From the NCBI GenBank assembly GCA_964644025.1, contig CAZXVW010000055.1, positions 1 to 21,639 of the forward strand: a DNA stretch of 21,639 nucleotides, given 5' to 3'. This document shows positions 14,809-21,639 of the stretch, piece after piece. This DNA comes from CAZXVW01 sp964644025. GTDB taxonomy: Bacteria > Acidobacteriota > Terriglobia > Bryobacterales > Bryobacteraceae. Numbering within the stretch: the stretch's first letter is position 1; the number at the start of each line of letters is the position of its first letter. Position numbers and translations under genes: made by a program. Below the pieces are notes generated by a model. It worked only from the letters and a program-made list of their open reading frames with translations, had not been told where the DNA came from and did no database searches.

Positions 14809-15162
14809 TCAAGCAATCTCGTCGATCAGGCTGAGCAGTTCCTGTGACCGGACGGGCTTTCGCAAGAAGTGGTTCACCATCGCGCCTTCCGGCCAGGTGG
14901 AGACGTTCTCCGGCCACCCGGTCAGAACCAGAATGGGCACCGTCGGCGAACGCTGGCGGAGACCGCGGATGAGTTCCAGGCCATCCTCGGTGCGCGGCAG
15001 GCGCAAATCCATCAGCACGATCTCCGGGGCGTGGCGGTCGTATTCGGCCAGAGCGCTCTGGGTATCGGCGGCGGTCGCCACCTGGTGGCCGGCCTCTTCC
15101 ATCACCAGTTGCCGGATGTCGAGCTGGTCGGGGTCGTCATCCACTATCAGGAGGCGCGCCAC
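14809..15162 (-). CDS. Receiver-only response regulator
   Basis: A 117-residue CheY-like receiver domain with no output domain. Seen: acidic pocket DDD (8-10), phospho-acceptor Asp52 in LMDLRLP, Thr81 in LVLTGWPE and Lys102 in LRKPV. All switch residues are present, so phosphorylation is expected. No histidine kinase is in the window. The GTG start lies six bases after the stop of the upstream gene and has little ribosome-site sequence of its own, suggesting coupled translation. It may relay signals to a separate partner. Its place in a tldD/pmbA operon is unexpected. Confidence 0.93.
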   Translation of the reverse strand: MARLLIVDDDPDQLDIRQLVMEEAGHQVATAADTQSALAEYDRHAPEIVLMDLRLPRTEDGLELIRGLRQRSPTVPILVLTGWPENVSTWPEGAMVNHFLRKPVRSQELLSLIDEIA

Positions 15163-15168
15163 GGTATC

Positions 15169-15642
15169 TTACCCGAAAACGATCTCCGCGATCACCAGTT
15201 GCGGCATGGTCTGGTTCCAGGCTTTCGGCAGCGAATCGAACGGCAGCCGGAATTTCCTGGTTTGTCCGGGCTTCAAGACGCCGTCCTTGCTCCGGACGAT
15301 GGGCACCAGCTCGCGCGCCAGCACCTGCCCGTAAGGATCGTAAAAGATGCACTGCAGCACCACGTGCCGGAGAGGACGGTCCCCGGCGTTGGTAATCTTG
15401 CCGGTGATTTCCACCAGCGTCTGGCCCAGCGCGTTCTCGGTGGCCTTCATCTGGACATCGCTGAGCTTGAGATGCTTGGTGTAGACCTTGGCTTCCTGGG
15501 TAAGCACCGGGACCCGAGGGGCCGGTCCCGGCGAGCGGGCCAGGTACCAGACCAGCCCGCCGCCGGCGGCGGCGGCGATGAGCAGGACCAGCACCGGGGC
15601 CAGCGGGCGGGAGGATCGCGGTTTTTGGCTGGCTGGCATCAT
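15169..15642 (-). CDS. Membrane-anchored protein, FxLYD/DUF2393-like domain
   Basis: A 157-residue protein: a basic N-terminus, one transmembrane helix (about 14-34, PVLVLLIAAAAGGGLVWYLA), a Pro-rich linker, and an extracytoplasmic beta-sandwich-like domain (LGQTLVEITGKITNAGDRPLRHVVLQCIFYDPYGQVLARELVPI...LKPGQTRKF). The G-x-I-x-N...Y/D-x-x-G order resembles FxLYD/DUF2393-type domains. Two adjacent ATGs (15642, 15639) and no clear ribosome site. It lies 46 bp after pmbA and 6 bp before the receiver gene. Function unknown. Confidence 0.7.
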   Translation of the reverse strand: MMPASQKPRSSRPLAPVLVLLIAAAAGGGLVWYLARSPGPAPRVPVLTQEAKVYTKHLKLSDVQMKATENALGQTLVEITGKITNAGDRPLRHVVLQCIFYDPYGQVLARELVPIVRSKDGVLKPGQTRKFRLPFDSLPKAWNQTMPQLVIAEIVFG

Positions 15643-15653
15643 GTACTGTACAT
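15641..15653. promoter_or_regulatory. Perfect 13-bp palindrome at the start codon
   Basis: ATGTACTGTACAT is a perfect inverted repeat (6-bp arms, 1-bp centre) overlapping the start codon of the membrane-anchored protein. It could be a repressor operator for an internal promoter, or chance. No matching copy was noticed elsewhere in the window. Confidence 0.35.
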
Positions 15654-15688
15654 CACTTTACAACCCTTCGGCCGTCCAGGAAAGCCCT

Positions 15689-17041
15689 TTACCGGCCGCT
15701 CACCGTCATTTCGTGGATCATTATCGTGGGCGCCGCCACCGCGCCCCGGAACTCCAGGTCCTCGCCCACCGCCTCCATCTCCTCGAGCATCCGCCCCAGG
15801 TTGCCGGCGATGGTGACTTCCGAGACCGGGTAGGCGAACTCGCCGTTCTCGATCCACAACCCGACGGCACCCCGCGAATAATCCCCGGTGACGATGTTGA
15901 CCCCGAAACCGAGCAACTCGGTCACATACAGACCCCGGCGCACTTCCCGGATGATCGCCTCCGCAGAGACGGCGCCTTTGTCCAGGTACAGGTTGTTGTA
16001 CCCGACGCCCGCGTTGCCGGTGATGCCGCGGCTGGCGTTCCCGGTGGTTTTCAGGCCCAGCTTCCGCGCGGTGTAAGTATTGAGAAGGTAGCTGCTCAGA
16101 ACCCCGTGGTCAATGACCACCGTGCGGCGGGTGGGGACACCCTCGTCGTCGAACGGGGCGCTGCCGAACAAGCCCGGCAGCGTGCCATCGTCCACTACCG
16201 TCACCGTATCGGCGGCGATGCGCTGGCCGAGTTTGCCCGCCAGGAAGGAGGCCTGGCGATAGACGGCGTCGCCGTTGACCGCCTCGAAAATGTGGCTCAC
16301 CAGGGTGCGCGCCACCCGGGGCTCGAACACCACCGGGACCTTCTGCGTGCTTACCTTCCGGGCGCCCAGGCGCCGCAAAGCCCGCTCGGCGGCGATCCGC
16401 CCCACCTCGGAGGGCTTCTCCAGGCCCCGGAAGCTCCGCGCCTGCGTGAACCAGTAATCGCGCTCCATCGCGTCGCCGTCCACCGCCACCGGCACCACGC
16501 TCATCGAGCAGCGGCTGGCTCGGTAGGAGCCCCGAAACCCCCGCGAGTTGGCAAAGGCCTGGAGACCCACGCGGGACTCAAATGACGCCCCCTCGGAATT
16601 GCGGATTCGCGGATCAAAGCCGAGCGCGGCTTGCTCGGCTTGCCGGGCCTGGGCGATCTTGAACTCGGTCTCCAGCGCGGCAACATCGTCCGAGTAAAGC
16701 CGCAGGTCCGCGTCGACCCGGCCGAGTTCGTCCGGCTCTGGCAGGCCGGCATGCGGGTCCTCCGACGTGATCGCGGCCAGTTCCAGGGCGGCGTCCACCA
16801 TGCGTTCCAGACCGGCGTCGCTCAGCTCTGAAGTATAGGCCGAGCCGCTCCGCCGTCCCACCAGGACGCGCACCCCCGCCCCGCGGTAACCGGCTTCCTT
16901 CAGGCTCTCCACCTCCCGCAGGCGCACGTTCACCGAGAACTCGTCCCCTTCGCCGATGGTGCACTCGGCCTCGTCGGCCCCCCGCCCCAGCGCCCGCTCG
17001 ACAACCTGCGCCGCCAGCTCTTCCATCCGGTTTCCGCTCAT
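15689..17041 (-). CDS. pmbA: TldE/PmbA metalloprotease-complex subunit
   Basis: A 450-residue protein of the TldD/PmbA family without an HExxxH motif, as expected of the TldE/PmbA partner. Seen: N-terminal VNVRLREVESLKEAGYRGAGVRVLVGRRSGSAYTS, central VTVVDDGTLPGLFGSAPFDDEGVPTRRTVVIDHGVL, and C-terminal YSRGAVGLWIENGEFAYPVSEVTIAGNL. E. coli PmbA is also about 450 residues. TldD/TldE form a heterodimeric protease that trims unfolded peptides, matures microcin B17 and degrades CcdA. The ATG overlaps the tldD stop (ATGA), so subunits are co-translated. No RiPP precursor or cyclase gene is seen nearby. Confidence 0.95.
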   Translation of the reverse strand: MSGNRMEELAAQVVERALGRGADEAECTIGEGDEFSVNVRLREVESLKEAGYRGAGVRVLVGRRSGSAYTSELSDAGLERMVDAALELAAITSEDPHAGLPEPDELGRVDADLRLYSDDVAALETEFKIAQARQAEQAALGFDPRIRNSEGASFESRVGLQAFANSRGFRGSYRASRCSMSVVPVAVDGDAMERDYWFTQARSFRGLEKPSEVGRIAAERALRRLGARKVSTQKVPVVFEPRVARTLVSHIFEAVNGDAVYRQASFLAGKLGQRIAADTVTVVDDGTLPGLFGSAPFDDEGVPTRRTVVIDHGVLSSYLLNTYTARKLGLKTTGNASRGITGNAGVGYNNLYLDKGAVSAEAIIREVRRGLYVTELLGFGVNIVTGDYSRGAVGLWIENGEFAYPVSEVTIAGNLGRMLEEMEAVGEDLEFRGAVAAPTIMIHEMTVSGR

Positions 17042-18468
17042 TCGGTTCCTCCCACGGTCACCCGGTCCAGCTTGACGGTCGGAATCCCGACGCCGACCGG
17101 CACGCTCTGCCCGTCCTTGCCACAGGTGCCGATGCCGTCATCGAGCTGGAGGTCTGTGCCGACCATGCTTACCTGCTTCAGCGCCTCAGGCCCGTTGCCG
17201 ATCAGCGTGGCCCCGCGAACCGGCCGGCCGAGCTTGCCGTCCTCGATCAGGTAGCTCTCGGTGGCCGAGAAAACGAAATTGCCGCTGGTGATATCCACCT
17301 GCCCTCCGCCGAAGGTGGCGCAATAAAGCCCTTTCGGCACCGAGCGGATGATCTCTTCCGGGTCGCTGGCGCCGGCGAGCATGAAAGTGTTTGTCATCCG
17401 CGGGATCGGAATGTACTGGTAGTTTTCCCGGCGGCCGTTGCCGGTCGGAGCGGTCTTCATCAGGCGGCTGGAAAGCCGGTCCTGCAAATAGCCGCGCAGC
17501 ACGCCGTTCTCGATCAGAACATTGCGCCGGGTCGGCTCACCCTCGTCGTCCACGTTGATGGAACCGCGGCGGCCCGGGATGGTTCCATCATCGACCACGG
17601 TCACCAGCGGGCTGGCCACCTGTTCGCCGATCCGGTCACTGAACGCCGACACCTTCTTACGGTTGAAATCGGCTTCCAGCCCGTGCCCGACGGCTTCGTG
17701 CAGCAGGATCCCAGGCCAGCCCGGGCCGAGGACCACCGTCATTTCCCCGGCCGGGGCCCGCGCCGCGCCCAATTGCATCACCGCCTGCCGCGCTGCCTCG
17801 CGGGCGAAATGCTCCGGCGTTTTGTCCCTGAGAAAGAAATCCAGGCTTATGCGTCCCCCGCCGCCGGCGAAGCCCCGCTGCGGCTCGCCACCGTCCTCGC
17901 GGGCCAACGCCAGGACATTCAGCCGCGCCATGGGCTGCCGGTCGAAAGCGAGCACGCCGTCGCTGGTGGCAATCAGGATATGCCGCAAGCTGTCGGCGTA
18001 GCTGGCCTGAACGAGGAAAACCCGCGAGTCATAGGCGCGGGCTGCCTCATCGGCCTGCCGTACCAGCCTGGCGCGCCCGGCCAGGCCGGTCTCGACCGGA
18101 GCCGGCGCCACCGGGTAAAGGTTGTGCGCCTCCGGCTCGTGAAAACCCGTGGCGCGGATGCGCGCCGGGCCGCTGGCAATGTGGGCTGCCGTGCACGCCG
18201 CCTTGCGGATTCTCTCCGGCGAGAGGTCGTCGCTGTAAGCGTAGCCGGTCCGCTCGCCGTGAATGACCCGGACGCCCACTCCCAGCGTGACGCCCTGCGT
18301 GCCGCTTTTGATGATCGACTCATCAATGCTGATTGAACTGGTGAGGACGTGTTCGAAATACAGGTCCGCGTAGTCCCCCCCGGCGGAAAGCGCCTCGCCC
18401 AGATAACCCTCCAGGTCGCGCTCGGTGATGCCGAACCTCCGCGCAAAGAAGGACTCGGAAAAGCTCAT
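17038..18468 (-). CDS. tldD: TldD zinc metalloprotease
   Basis: Using ATG at 18468 gives 476 residues, close to E. coli TldD (481); a longer in-frame start at 18567 adds 33 residues of low-complexity basic sequence and is rejected. Seen: HEAVGH at 257-262, the HExxxH zinc motif, SDRIGEQVASPLVTVVDDGTIPGRRGSINVDDEG, and GTCGKDGQSVPVG with Cys449, equivalent to the third zinc ligand. All active-site residues are present. No Shine-Dalgarno precedes the ATG; TAGTCT lies seven bases upstream. It is the first gene of an operon with pmbA, a membrane-anchored protein, a receiver and yggU. Confidence 0.95.
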   Translation of the reverse strand: MSFSESFFARRFGITERDLEGYLGEALSAGGDYADLYFEHVLTSSISIDESIIKSGTQGVTLGVGVRVIHGERTGYAYSDDLSPERIRKAACTAAHIASGPARIRATGFHEPEAHNLYPVAPAPVETGLAGRARLVRQADEAARAYDSRVFLVQASYADSLRHILIATSDGVLAFDRQPMARLNVLALAREDGGEPQRGFAGGGGRISLDFFLRDKTPEHFAREAARQAVMQLGAARAPAGEMTVVLGPGWPGILLHEAVGHGLEADFNRKKVSAFSDRIGEQVASPLVTVVDDGTIPGRRGSINVDDEGEPTRRNVLIENGVLRGYLQDRLSSRLMKTAPTGNGRRENYQYIPIPRMTNTFMLAGASDPEEIIRSVPKGLYCATFGGGQVDITSGNFVFSATESYLIEDGKLGRPVRGATLIGNGPEALKQVSMVGTDLQLDDGIGTCGKDGQSVPVGVGIPTVKLDRVTVGGTE

Positions 18469-18600
18469 AACAACGAGACTAGCATGATGCGGCCGGCGGG
18501 CCCGGACGCGCAGAGCTCCCACTCGCCGACCCGCAGCCGTTTTCGTGGATTTCCGCGACCCCGCCACGGCGCCCCGGCAGCCACAGCGGCGGCCCTACGC

Positions 18601-18894
18601 TCAGGCGGCCTCGATCGCGCCCATGATCAGCGCCACCAGGTTCCAGGTGACCACCAGTGCAAATAAGAAGTTGATGCGCGCCAGCAGCCGCTTCCGGCCC
18701 ATCCGCCATACCACCACACCCAGCACCACCGCGGCGAGCTTGACCAGCAACAACCCGACGAGCGGAGACGAGAAGCTTTCTAAAAAGAAGCGTACCAGAG
18801 GATTGGCCTCCCGAACCCCATACAAGAGGAAGGCCACGGTCGAGAGCAAGTCAAGAACTTGAAGATAAGAGTACTGAACCAGCAATTGCGTCAC
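18601..18894 (-). CDS. DUF5658-family membrane protein
   Basis: A 97-residue protein with three hydrophobic segments, starting VTQLLVQYSYLQVLDLLSTVAFLLYG, then REANPLVRFFLE, LLLVKLAAVVLGVVVW and INFLFALVVTWNLVALI. The DLLST...ANP order and three or four helices match DUF5658, a small family of unknown role. GTG at 18894 is preferred because AAGGAG lies seven bases upstream; a longer start at 18945 precedes it. Diverges from norB across 383 bp and lies 132 bp before tldD, on the same strand. Confidence 0.72.
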   Translation of the reverse strand: MTQLLVQYSYLQVLDLLSTVAFLLYGVREANPLVRFFLESFSSPLVGLLLVKLAAVVLGVVVWRMGRKRLLARINFLFALVVTWNLVALIMGAIEAA

Positions 18895-18999
18895 AATCCG
18901 GCTCCTTAGCACACAGGCGGCGGCGCAGGCGTCTCCACCGTTCACCTTAATCTACCGCAGGGCAAACCTCCTAGTAAATAGCCCACCCATGGAACTACC

Positions 19000-19036
19000 C
19001 CGTGCCCAAGTACTAGGACCAACGTACTCGTCACGG
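19000..19036. repeat. Imperfect inverted repeat between divergent genes
   Basis: CCGTG (19000-19004) and CACGG (19032-19036) bound a 37-bp element whose inner arms contain AAGTACT and GTACT. Symmetry is imperfect inside. It could be an operator serving one of the divergent genes. Confidence 0.3.
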
Positions 19037-19191
19037 CGCGCAGTTGCTGACCGCCAGTTGGCTCCGCAGAGTCAGCGTCCCTCACGGCGCGGCCGCCCCG
19101 GCCCGCCTCGGCATCGGGGCGCTGGCTCTGCTTTCACGCTCCCGCCGCTTCCAGAAAGCCGAGCGACGGAAATGAACGGGAAAACCAGGGA

Positions 19192-19207
19192 TGTGACCAA
19201 AGTCATG
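19192..19207 (+). promoter_or_regulatory. CRP/FNR-family-like binding site upstream of norB
   Basis: TGTGA-CCAAAG-TCATG: the left half matches the CRP half-site exactly, the right half three of five, and the core TGAC-N4-GTCA is a perfect palindrome. The centre is about 50 bp before the predicted norB transcription start. Regulators of this superfamily (FNR, DNR, NnrR) commonly control NO reductase genes. No regulator gene is in the window. Confidence 0.4.
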
Positions 19208-19237
19208 GAGACAGCGCCGGCGACCCGGCAATCTGAC

Positions 19238-19243
19238 TATAAT
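19238..19243 (+). promoter_or_regulatory. -10 box of norB
   Basis: A perfect TATAAT 35 bp before the ATG, in GC-rich surroundings. No good -35 hexamer lies 16-18 bp upstream, which fits an activator-dependent promoter using the palindrome just upstream. Confidence 0.5.
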
Positions 19244-19277
19244 TTGAGCCAGGGTTTCTGACTCGCAGGAACGGACA

Positions 19278-21500
19278 ATGAAAAAACTTTGGGTGGTGTT
19301 TGCGTCAGTAGTGGTGGTCGAATTCGCTGTTCTCGGATGGATCGGCACTCGCATCTACCAGGAGAAACCTCCGATTCCGGACCGGGTTCTCACCACCAAC
19401 GGGGAGGAGTTGATCAGCAGCGGCGCTATCGGCCGCGGCCAGAATGTCTGGCAGTCGCTGGGCGGCATGGAAGTGGGTTCCATTTGGGGGCACGGCAGCT
19501 ACGTCGCTCCGGACTGGACGGCGGACTGGCTGCACCGGGAGGCGATGTTCGTGCTGGACAACTGGGCCGGCAGGGAGTTTGGCCGGCCGTACCAGCAGTT
19601 GTCCGCCGAGAACCGGGCAATGCTGCGCGGACGGCTCCAGGAAATGTATCGCCGGAACAACTACGACCCGGCTGCGGGGGTGCTGCGCGTGGACCCGGTG
19701 CGCGCCGAGGCCTTCCAGAAATGCCTGGAGCATTACTCCGGCGTGTTTATGAAAGGGGACGAAGCCTACGCGATTCCCGCCGGCACGATTAGGGACGCCG
19801 GGCGGATGAGGGACTTCGCCGCCTTTATCTTCTGGACCGCGTGGGCGGCGGCGGCGAACCGGCCCGGCGGCAATGTCACCTATACCCAGAACTGGCCGCA
19901 CGAGCCGCTGATCGGAAACCGGCCCACCGGCGAGAGCGTGATCTGGACCGGGGTGAGCATCCTCATGTTGCTGGCGGGCATCTGCGCGCTGGTCTGGTGG
20001 TACGCGGCGCAGAAAGCGGAAGCGGACCCAACCGCGCTGCCAGCCGAGGATCCGCTGGGTCAGTGGCGGCCCACTGCTTCGCAGCGCGCCACGCTCAAAT
20101 ACTTCTGGGTGGTGGGGGCGATGATCCTCGTCCAGATGGGGATGGGCGTTGTCACCGCACATTACGGAGTCGAAGGCGGCGGCTTCTACGGAATTCCACT
20201 GGCGAAATGGCTTCCGTATTCGGTGACGCGGACTTGGCATATTCAGCTCGGCATCTTCTGGATCGCCACCTCGTGGCTCGCGGCCGGCCTGTTTATCGGC
20301 CCCCTGGTCAGCGGCATCGAGCCGAAATGGCAGCGGGCGGGGGTCAACGTCCTTTTCCTGGCGTTGCTGGTGATCGTCGCCGGGTCGCTTACCGGCGAGT
20401 GGCTGAGCGTCCAGCACAAGCTTTCCGACGCCGTTTCGTTCCGCTGGGGACACCAGGGCTACGAATACCTGGACCTGGGCCGCGCGTGGCAGTTGTTGCT
20501 GTTCATTGGTTTGCTCATCTGGTTCGGGCTGGTCATCCGGGCCGTCGGCCCGGCGCTGAAAAAACCAGGCAAGGAACGACAACTGCTGTGGTTGTTTCTG
20601 CTCTCCGGCGGCGCTATCGCCCTGCTCTACGGCGCCGGCCTGGCCTGGGGCCAGCACACGCACCTGTCCATTGTTGAGTACTGGCGCTGGTGGGTGGTGC
20701 ACCTCTGGGTGGAAGGCTTCTTCGAGGTCTTCGCAACCGTCGTGATCGCCTTCTTCTTCGCCCGCCTGAAACTCATCCACGCCTCGCTGGCCGCCAAGGC
20801 CGCGCTGCTGTCGGCGATGATCTACCTGGCCGGCGGCATCATCGGCACCTGCCATCATCTCTACTTCGCCGGTACCCCCACCGTGGCGATGGCCTGGGGC
20901 GCTACCTTCAGCGCCCTGGAAGTAGTCCCGCTGACGATGGTGGCTTACTCGGCGCTGGGGGACTTGCGCCGCGGCAGACTCACCCCGTGGGCGCGGCGGT
21001 ACAAGTGGCCGATCTACTTCTTCGTCGCCGTGGCGTTCTGGAACATGGTTGGCGCCGGATTGTTCGGATTCATGATCAACCCGCCGATCGCCCTCTACTA
21101 CATGCAGGGGCTGAACACCACGCCGGTCCACAGCCACGCAGCGCTGTTCGGCGTCTACGGCATGCTGGGCATCGGCTTGATGCTGTTCTGCCTGCGGGCG
21201 CTGGCTCCGGAGCTGGCGTGGCGGGAGAAATGGCTCAAATTCAGCTTCTGGGCGATGAACATCGGGCTGCTGGCGATGTGCGTCATCAGCCTGTTGCCGG
21301 TGGGTTTGCTGCAAACCTGGGCCTCGGTAACCGACGGTTACTGGTACGCGCGCAGCACGGAGTTCCTGGGCTCGCCGCTGATGCAGACGCTGCGGTGGCT
21401 GCGAGCCCCGGGGGATACGATTTTCGCCCTCGGCGAGCTGGTGCTGGTGGCTTTCCTGGTGATGCTGCGGCCGCGCAGGAGCGCGGCGCCGGACAACTGA
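19278..21500 (+). CDS. norB: Quinol-dependent nitric oxide reductase (qNor)
   Basis: A 740-residue heme-copper-superfamily protein. A first helix and large extracytoplasmic domain (about 25-215, fused cytochrome-c-like part without heme) precede the 12-helix core, the qNor (NorZ) arrangement needing no NorC. Seen: TWHIQL with His321 (low-spin heme ligand), HLWVEGFFEVF with FeB ligands His475 and Glu479, TCHHLYF with His526/His527, and PVHSHAALFG with His618/His620 as heme b3 and heme b ligands. All ligands are present, so it should reduce 2 NO to N2O using quinol. No other denitrification genes are visible, pointing to NO detoxification or partial denitrification. AGGA seven bases before the ATG supports the start. 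Confidence 0.96.
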   Translation: MKKLWVVFASVVVVEFAVLGWIGTRIYQEKPPIPDRVLTTNGEELISSGAIGRGQNVWQSLGGMEVGSIWGHGSYVAPDWTADWLHREAMFVLDNWAGREFGRPYQQLSAENRAMLRGRLQEMYRRNNYDPAAGVLRVDPVRAEAFQKCLEHYSGVFMKGDEAYAIPAGTIRDAGRMRDFAAFIFWTAWAAAANRPGGNVTYTQNWPHEPLIGNRPTGESVIWTGVSILMLLAGICALVWWYAAQKAEADPTALPAEDPLGQWRPTASQRATLKYFWVVGAMILVQMGMGVVTAHYGVEGGGFYGIPLAKWLPYSVTRTWHIQLGIFWIATSWLAAGLFIGPLVSGIEPKWQRAGVNVLFLALLVIVAGSLTGEWLSVQHKLSDAVSFRWGHQGYEYLDLGRAWQLLLFIGLLIWFGLVIRAVGPALKKPGKERQLLWLFLLSGGAIALLYGAGLAWGQHTHLSIVEYWRWWVVHLWVEGFFEVFATVVIAFFFARLKLIHASLAAKAALLSAMIYLAGGIIGTCHHLYFAGTPTVAMAWGATFSALEVVPLTMVAYSALGDLRRGRLTPWARRYKWPIYFFVAVAFWNMVGAGLFGFMINPPIALYYMQGLNTTPVHSHAALFGVYGMLGIGLMLFCLRALAPELAWREKWLKFSFWAMNIGLLAMCVISLLPVGLLQTWASVTDGYWYARSTEFLGSPLMQTLRWLRAPGDTIFALGELVLVAFLVMLRPRRSAAPDN

Positions 21501-21639
21501 ATCGCGGCCCGCAACCTGGCCGTTTGCTGTAAACCAGCGACTTTGCGCCAGCAGAGCGTACCAGGTGGGCGGGCCGGCCGCTTCGCCCACGATGACGTCG
21601 CGGCCAGATCCCGTCCTGGCTGATGGGAGCCGCTGAACC
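21501..21639. other. Window end after norB
   Basis: 139 bp with no convincing gene start or end and no clear terminator. A minus-strand frame (ending in the antisense of norB) is open here, but it runs on through all of norB and is most likely a high-GC shadow. Confidence 0.4.

Larger units (their letters stand above)
18895..19277. other. Intergenic region between DUF5658 gene and norB
   Basis: About 383 bp without a convincing gene. It holds the norB -10 box and a CRP/FNR-like site near the norB end, an imperfect inverted repeat (19000-19036), and a 10-bp direct repeat TCACGGCGCG (19031-19040 and 19082-19091). A 90-codon plus-strand ORF inside it has low-complexity, Arg/Pro-rich content and is not accepted. 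Confidence 0.6.

Noticed and set aside
14869..16585. Long plus-strand open frames opposite the receiver, membrane protein and pmbA genes
   Set aside because: Antisense to well-supported genes; no recognisable domains.
18469..18567. N-terminal extension of TldD from an upstream start
   Set aside because: The added 33 residues are basic low complexity and the ATG at 18468 gives the normal family length.
19000..19036. NarL-type heptamers in the norB upstream region
   Set aside because: TACTCGT and TACTAGG only partly fit the TACYYMT pattern and show no regular spacing.
18989..19261. A 90-codon plus-strand ORF before norB
   Set aside because: Arg/Pro-rich low-complexity translation, no ribosome site, and it overlaps the norB promoter elements.
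19278..21500. NO dismutase (Nod) instead of NO reductase
   Set aside because: Nod proteins have altered FeB-site residues; here His475, Glu479, His526 and His527 are all as in qNor.
19305..21590. A 761-codon open frame antisense to norB
   Set aside because: It mirrors a clear qNor gene codon by codon, its translation is Gln/His/Arg/Pro-rich without family motifs, and such shadows are common in high-GC DNA.

Overview
The window reads as a chromosomal segment of a high-GC, Gram-negative-type bacterium. The family mix (DUF2961/GH172-like secreted enzyme, URO-D-like protein, lipoprotein sulfatase, DUF5658 membrane protein, quinol NO reductase, TldD/PmbA) resembles genomes of Acidobacteriota of the Bryobacterales/Solibacteres type. 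That placement is an impression from gene content, not a phylogeny. A run of exactly 100 N inside one gene marks a scaffold join, so this is a draft or metagenome assembly. I see no rRNA, tRNA, CRISPR array, insertion sequence, phage gene or attachment site.

Layout. (1) 1-1.7 kb: a small DUF350 membrane protein diverges from rpsU (bS21), whose terminator overlaps the end of a convergent secreted protein of unknown function. (2) 1.7-6.3 kb, plus strand: SDR oxidoreductase and Ldh-type oxidoreductase overlapping by GTGA, then two inverted repeats, a URO-D-like protein, and a secreted DUF2961/GH172-like protein broken by the N gap. This looks like a catabolic set for a sugar or sugar-derived substrate. 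(3) 6.3-10.1 kb, minus strand: a membrane protein with a truncated PAS domain, a NagB-like sugar-phosphate isomerase/deaminase, a lipoprotein sulfatase and a small CxxC protein; together with region 2 this suggests use of sulfated or amino-sugar polymers. (4) 10.1-13.6 kb: a one-helix membrane protein, then cstA overlapping a YbdD/YjiX partner (pyruvate or peptide uptake), and a convergent small membrane protein.

(5) 13.7-18.5 kb, minus strand: tldD-pmbA-(membrane-anchored protein)-(receiver-only response regulator)-yggU packed as one operon ending in an 11-bp hairpin, followed by a separate promoter, a leader of about 250 nt and a RidA-family gene lacking the usual active-site arginine. (6) 18.6-21.5 kb: a DUF5658 membrane protein diverging from a quinol-dependent nitric oxide reductase (norB/norZ type) that has a good -10 box and a CRP/FNR-like palindrome upstream.

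No clearly new defence or mobile system is visible. The best leads are the tldD/pmbA operon carrying an orphan receiver, the long leader upstream of the RidA gene, the paired inverted repeats between the Ldh and URO-D genes, and several enzymes with changed active-site positions.
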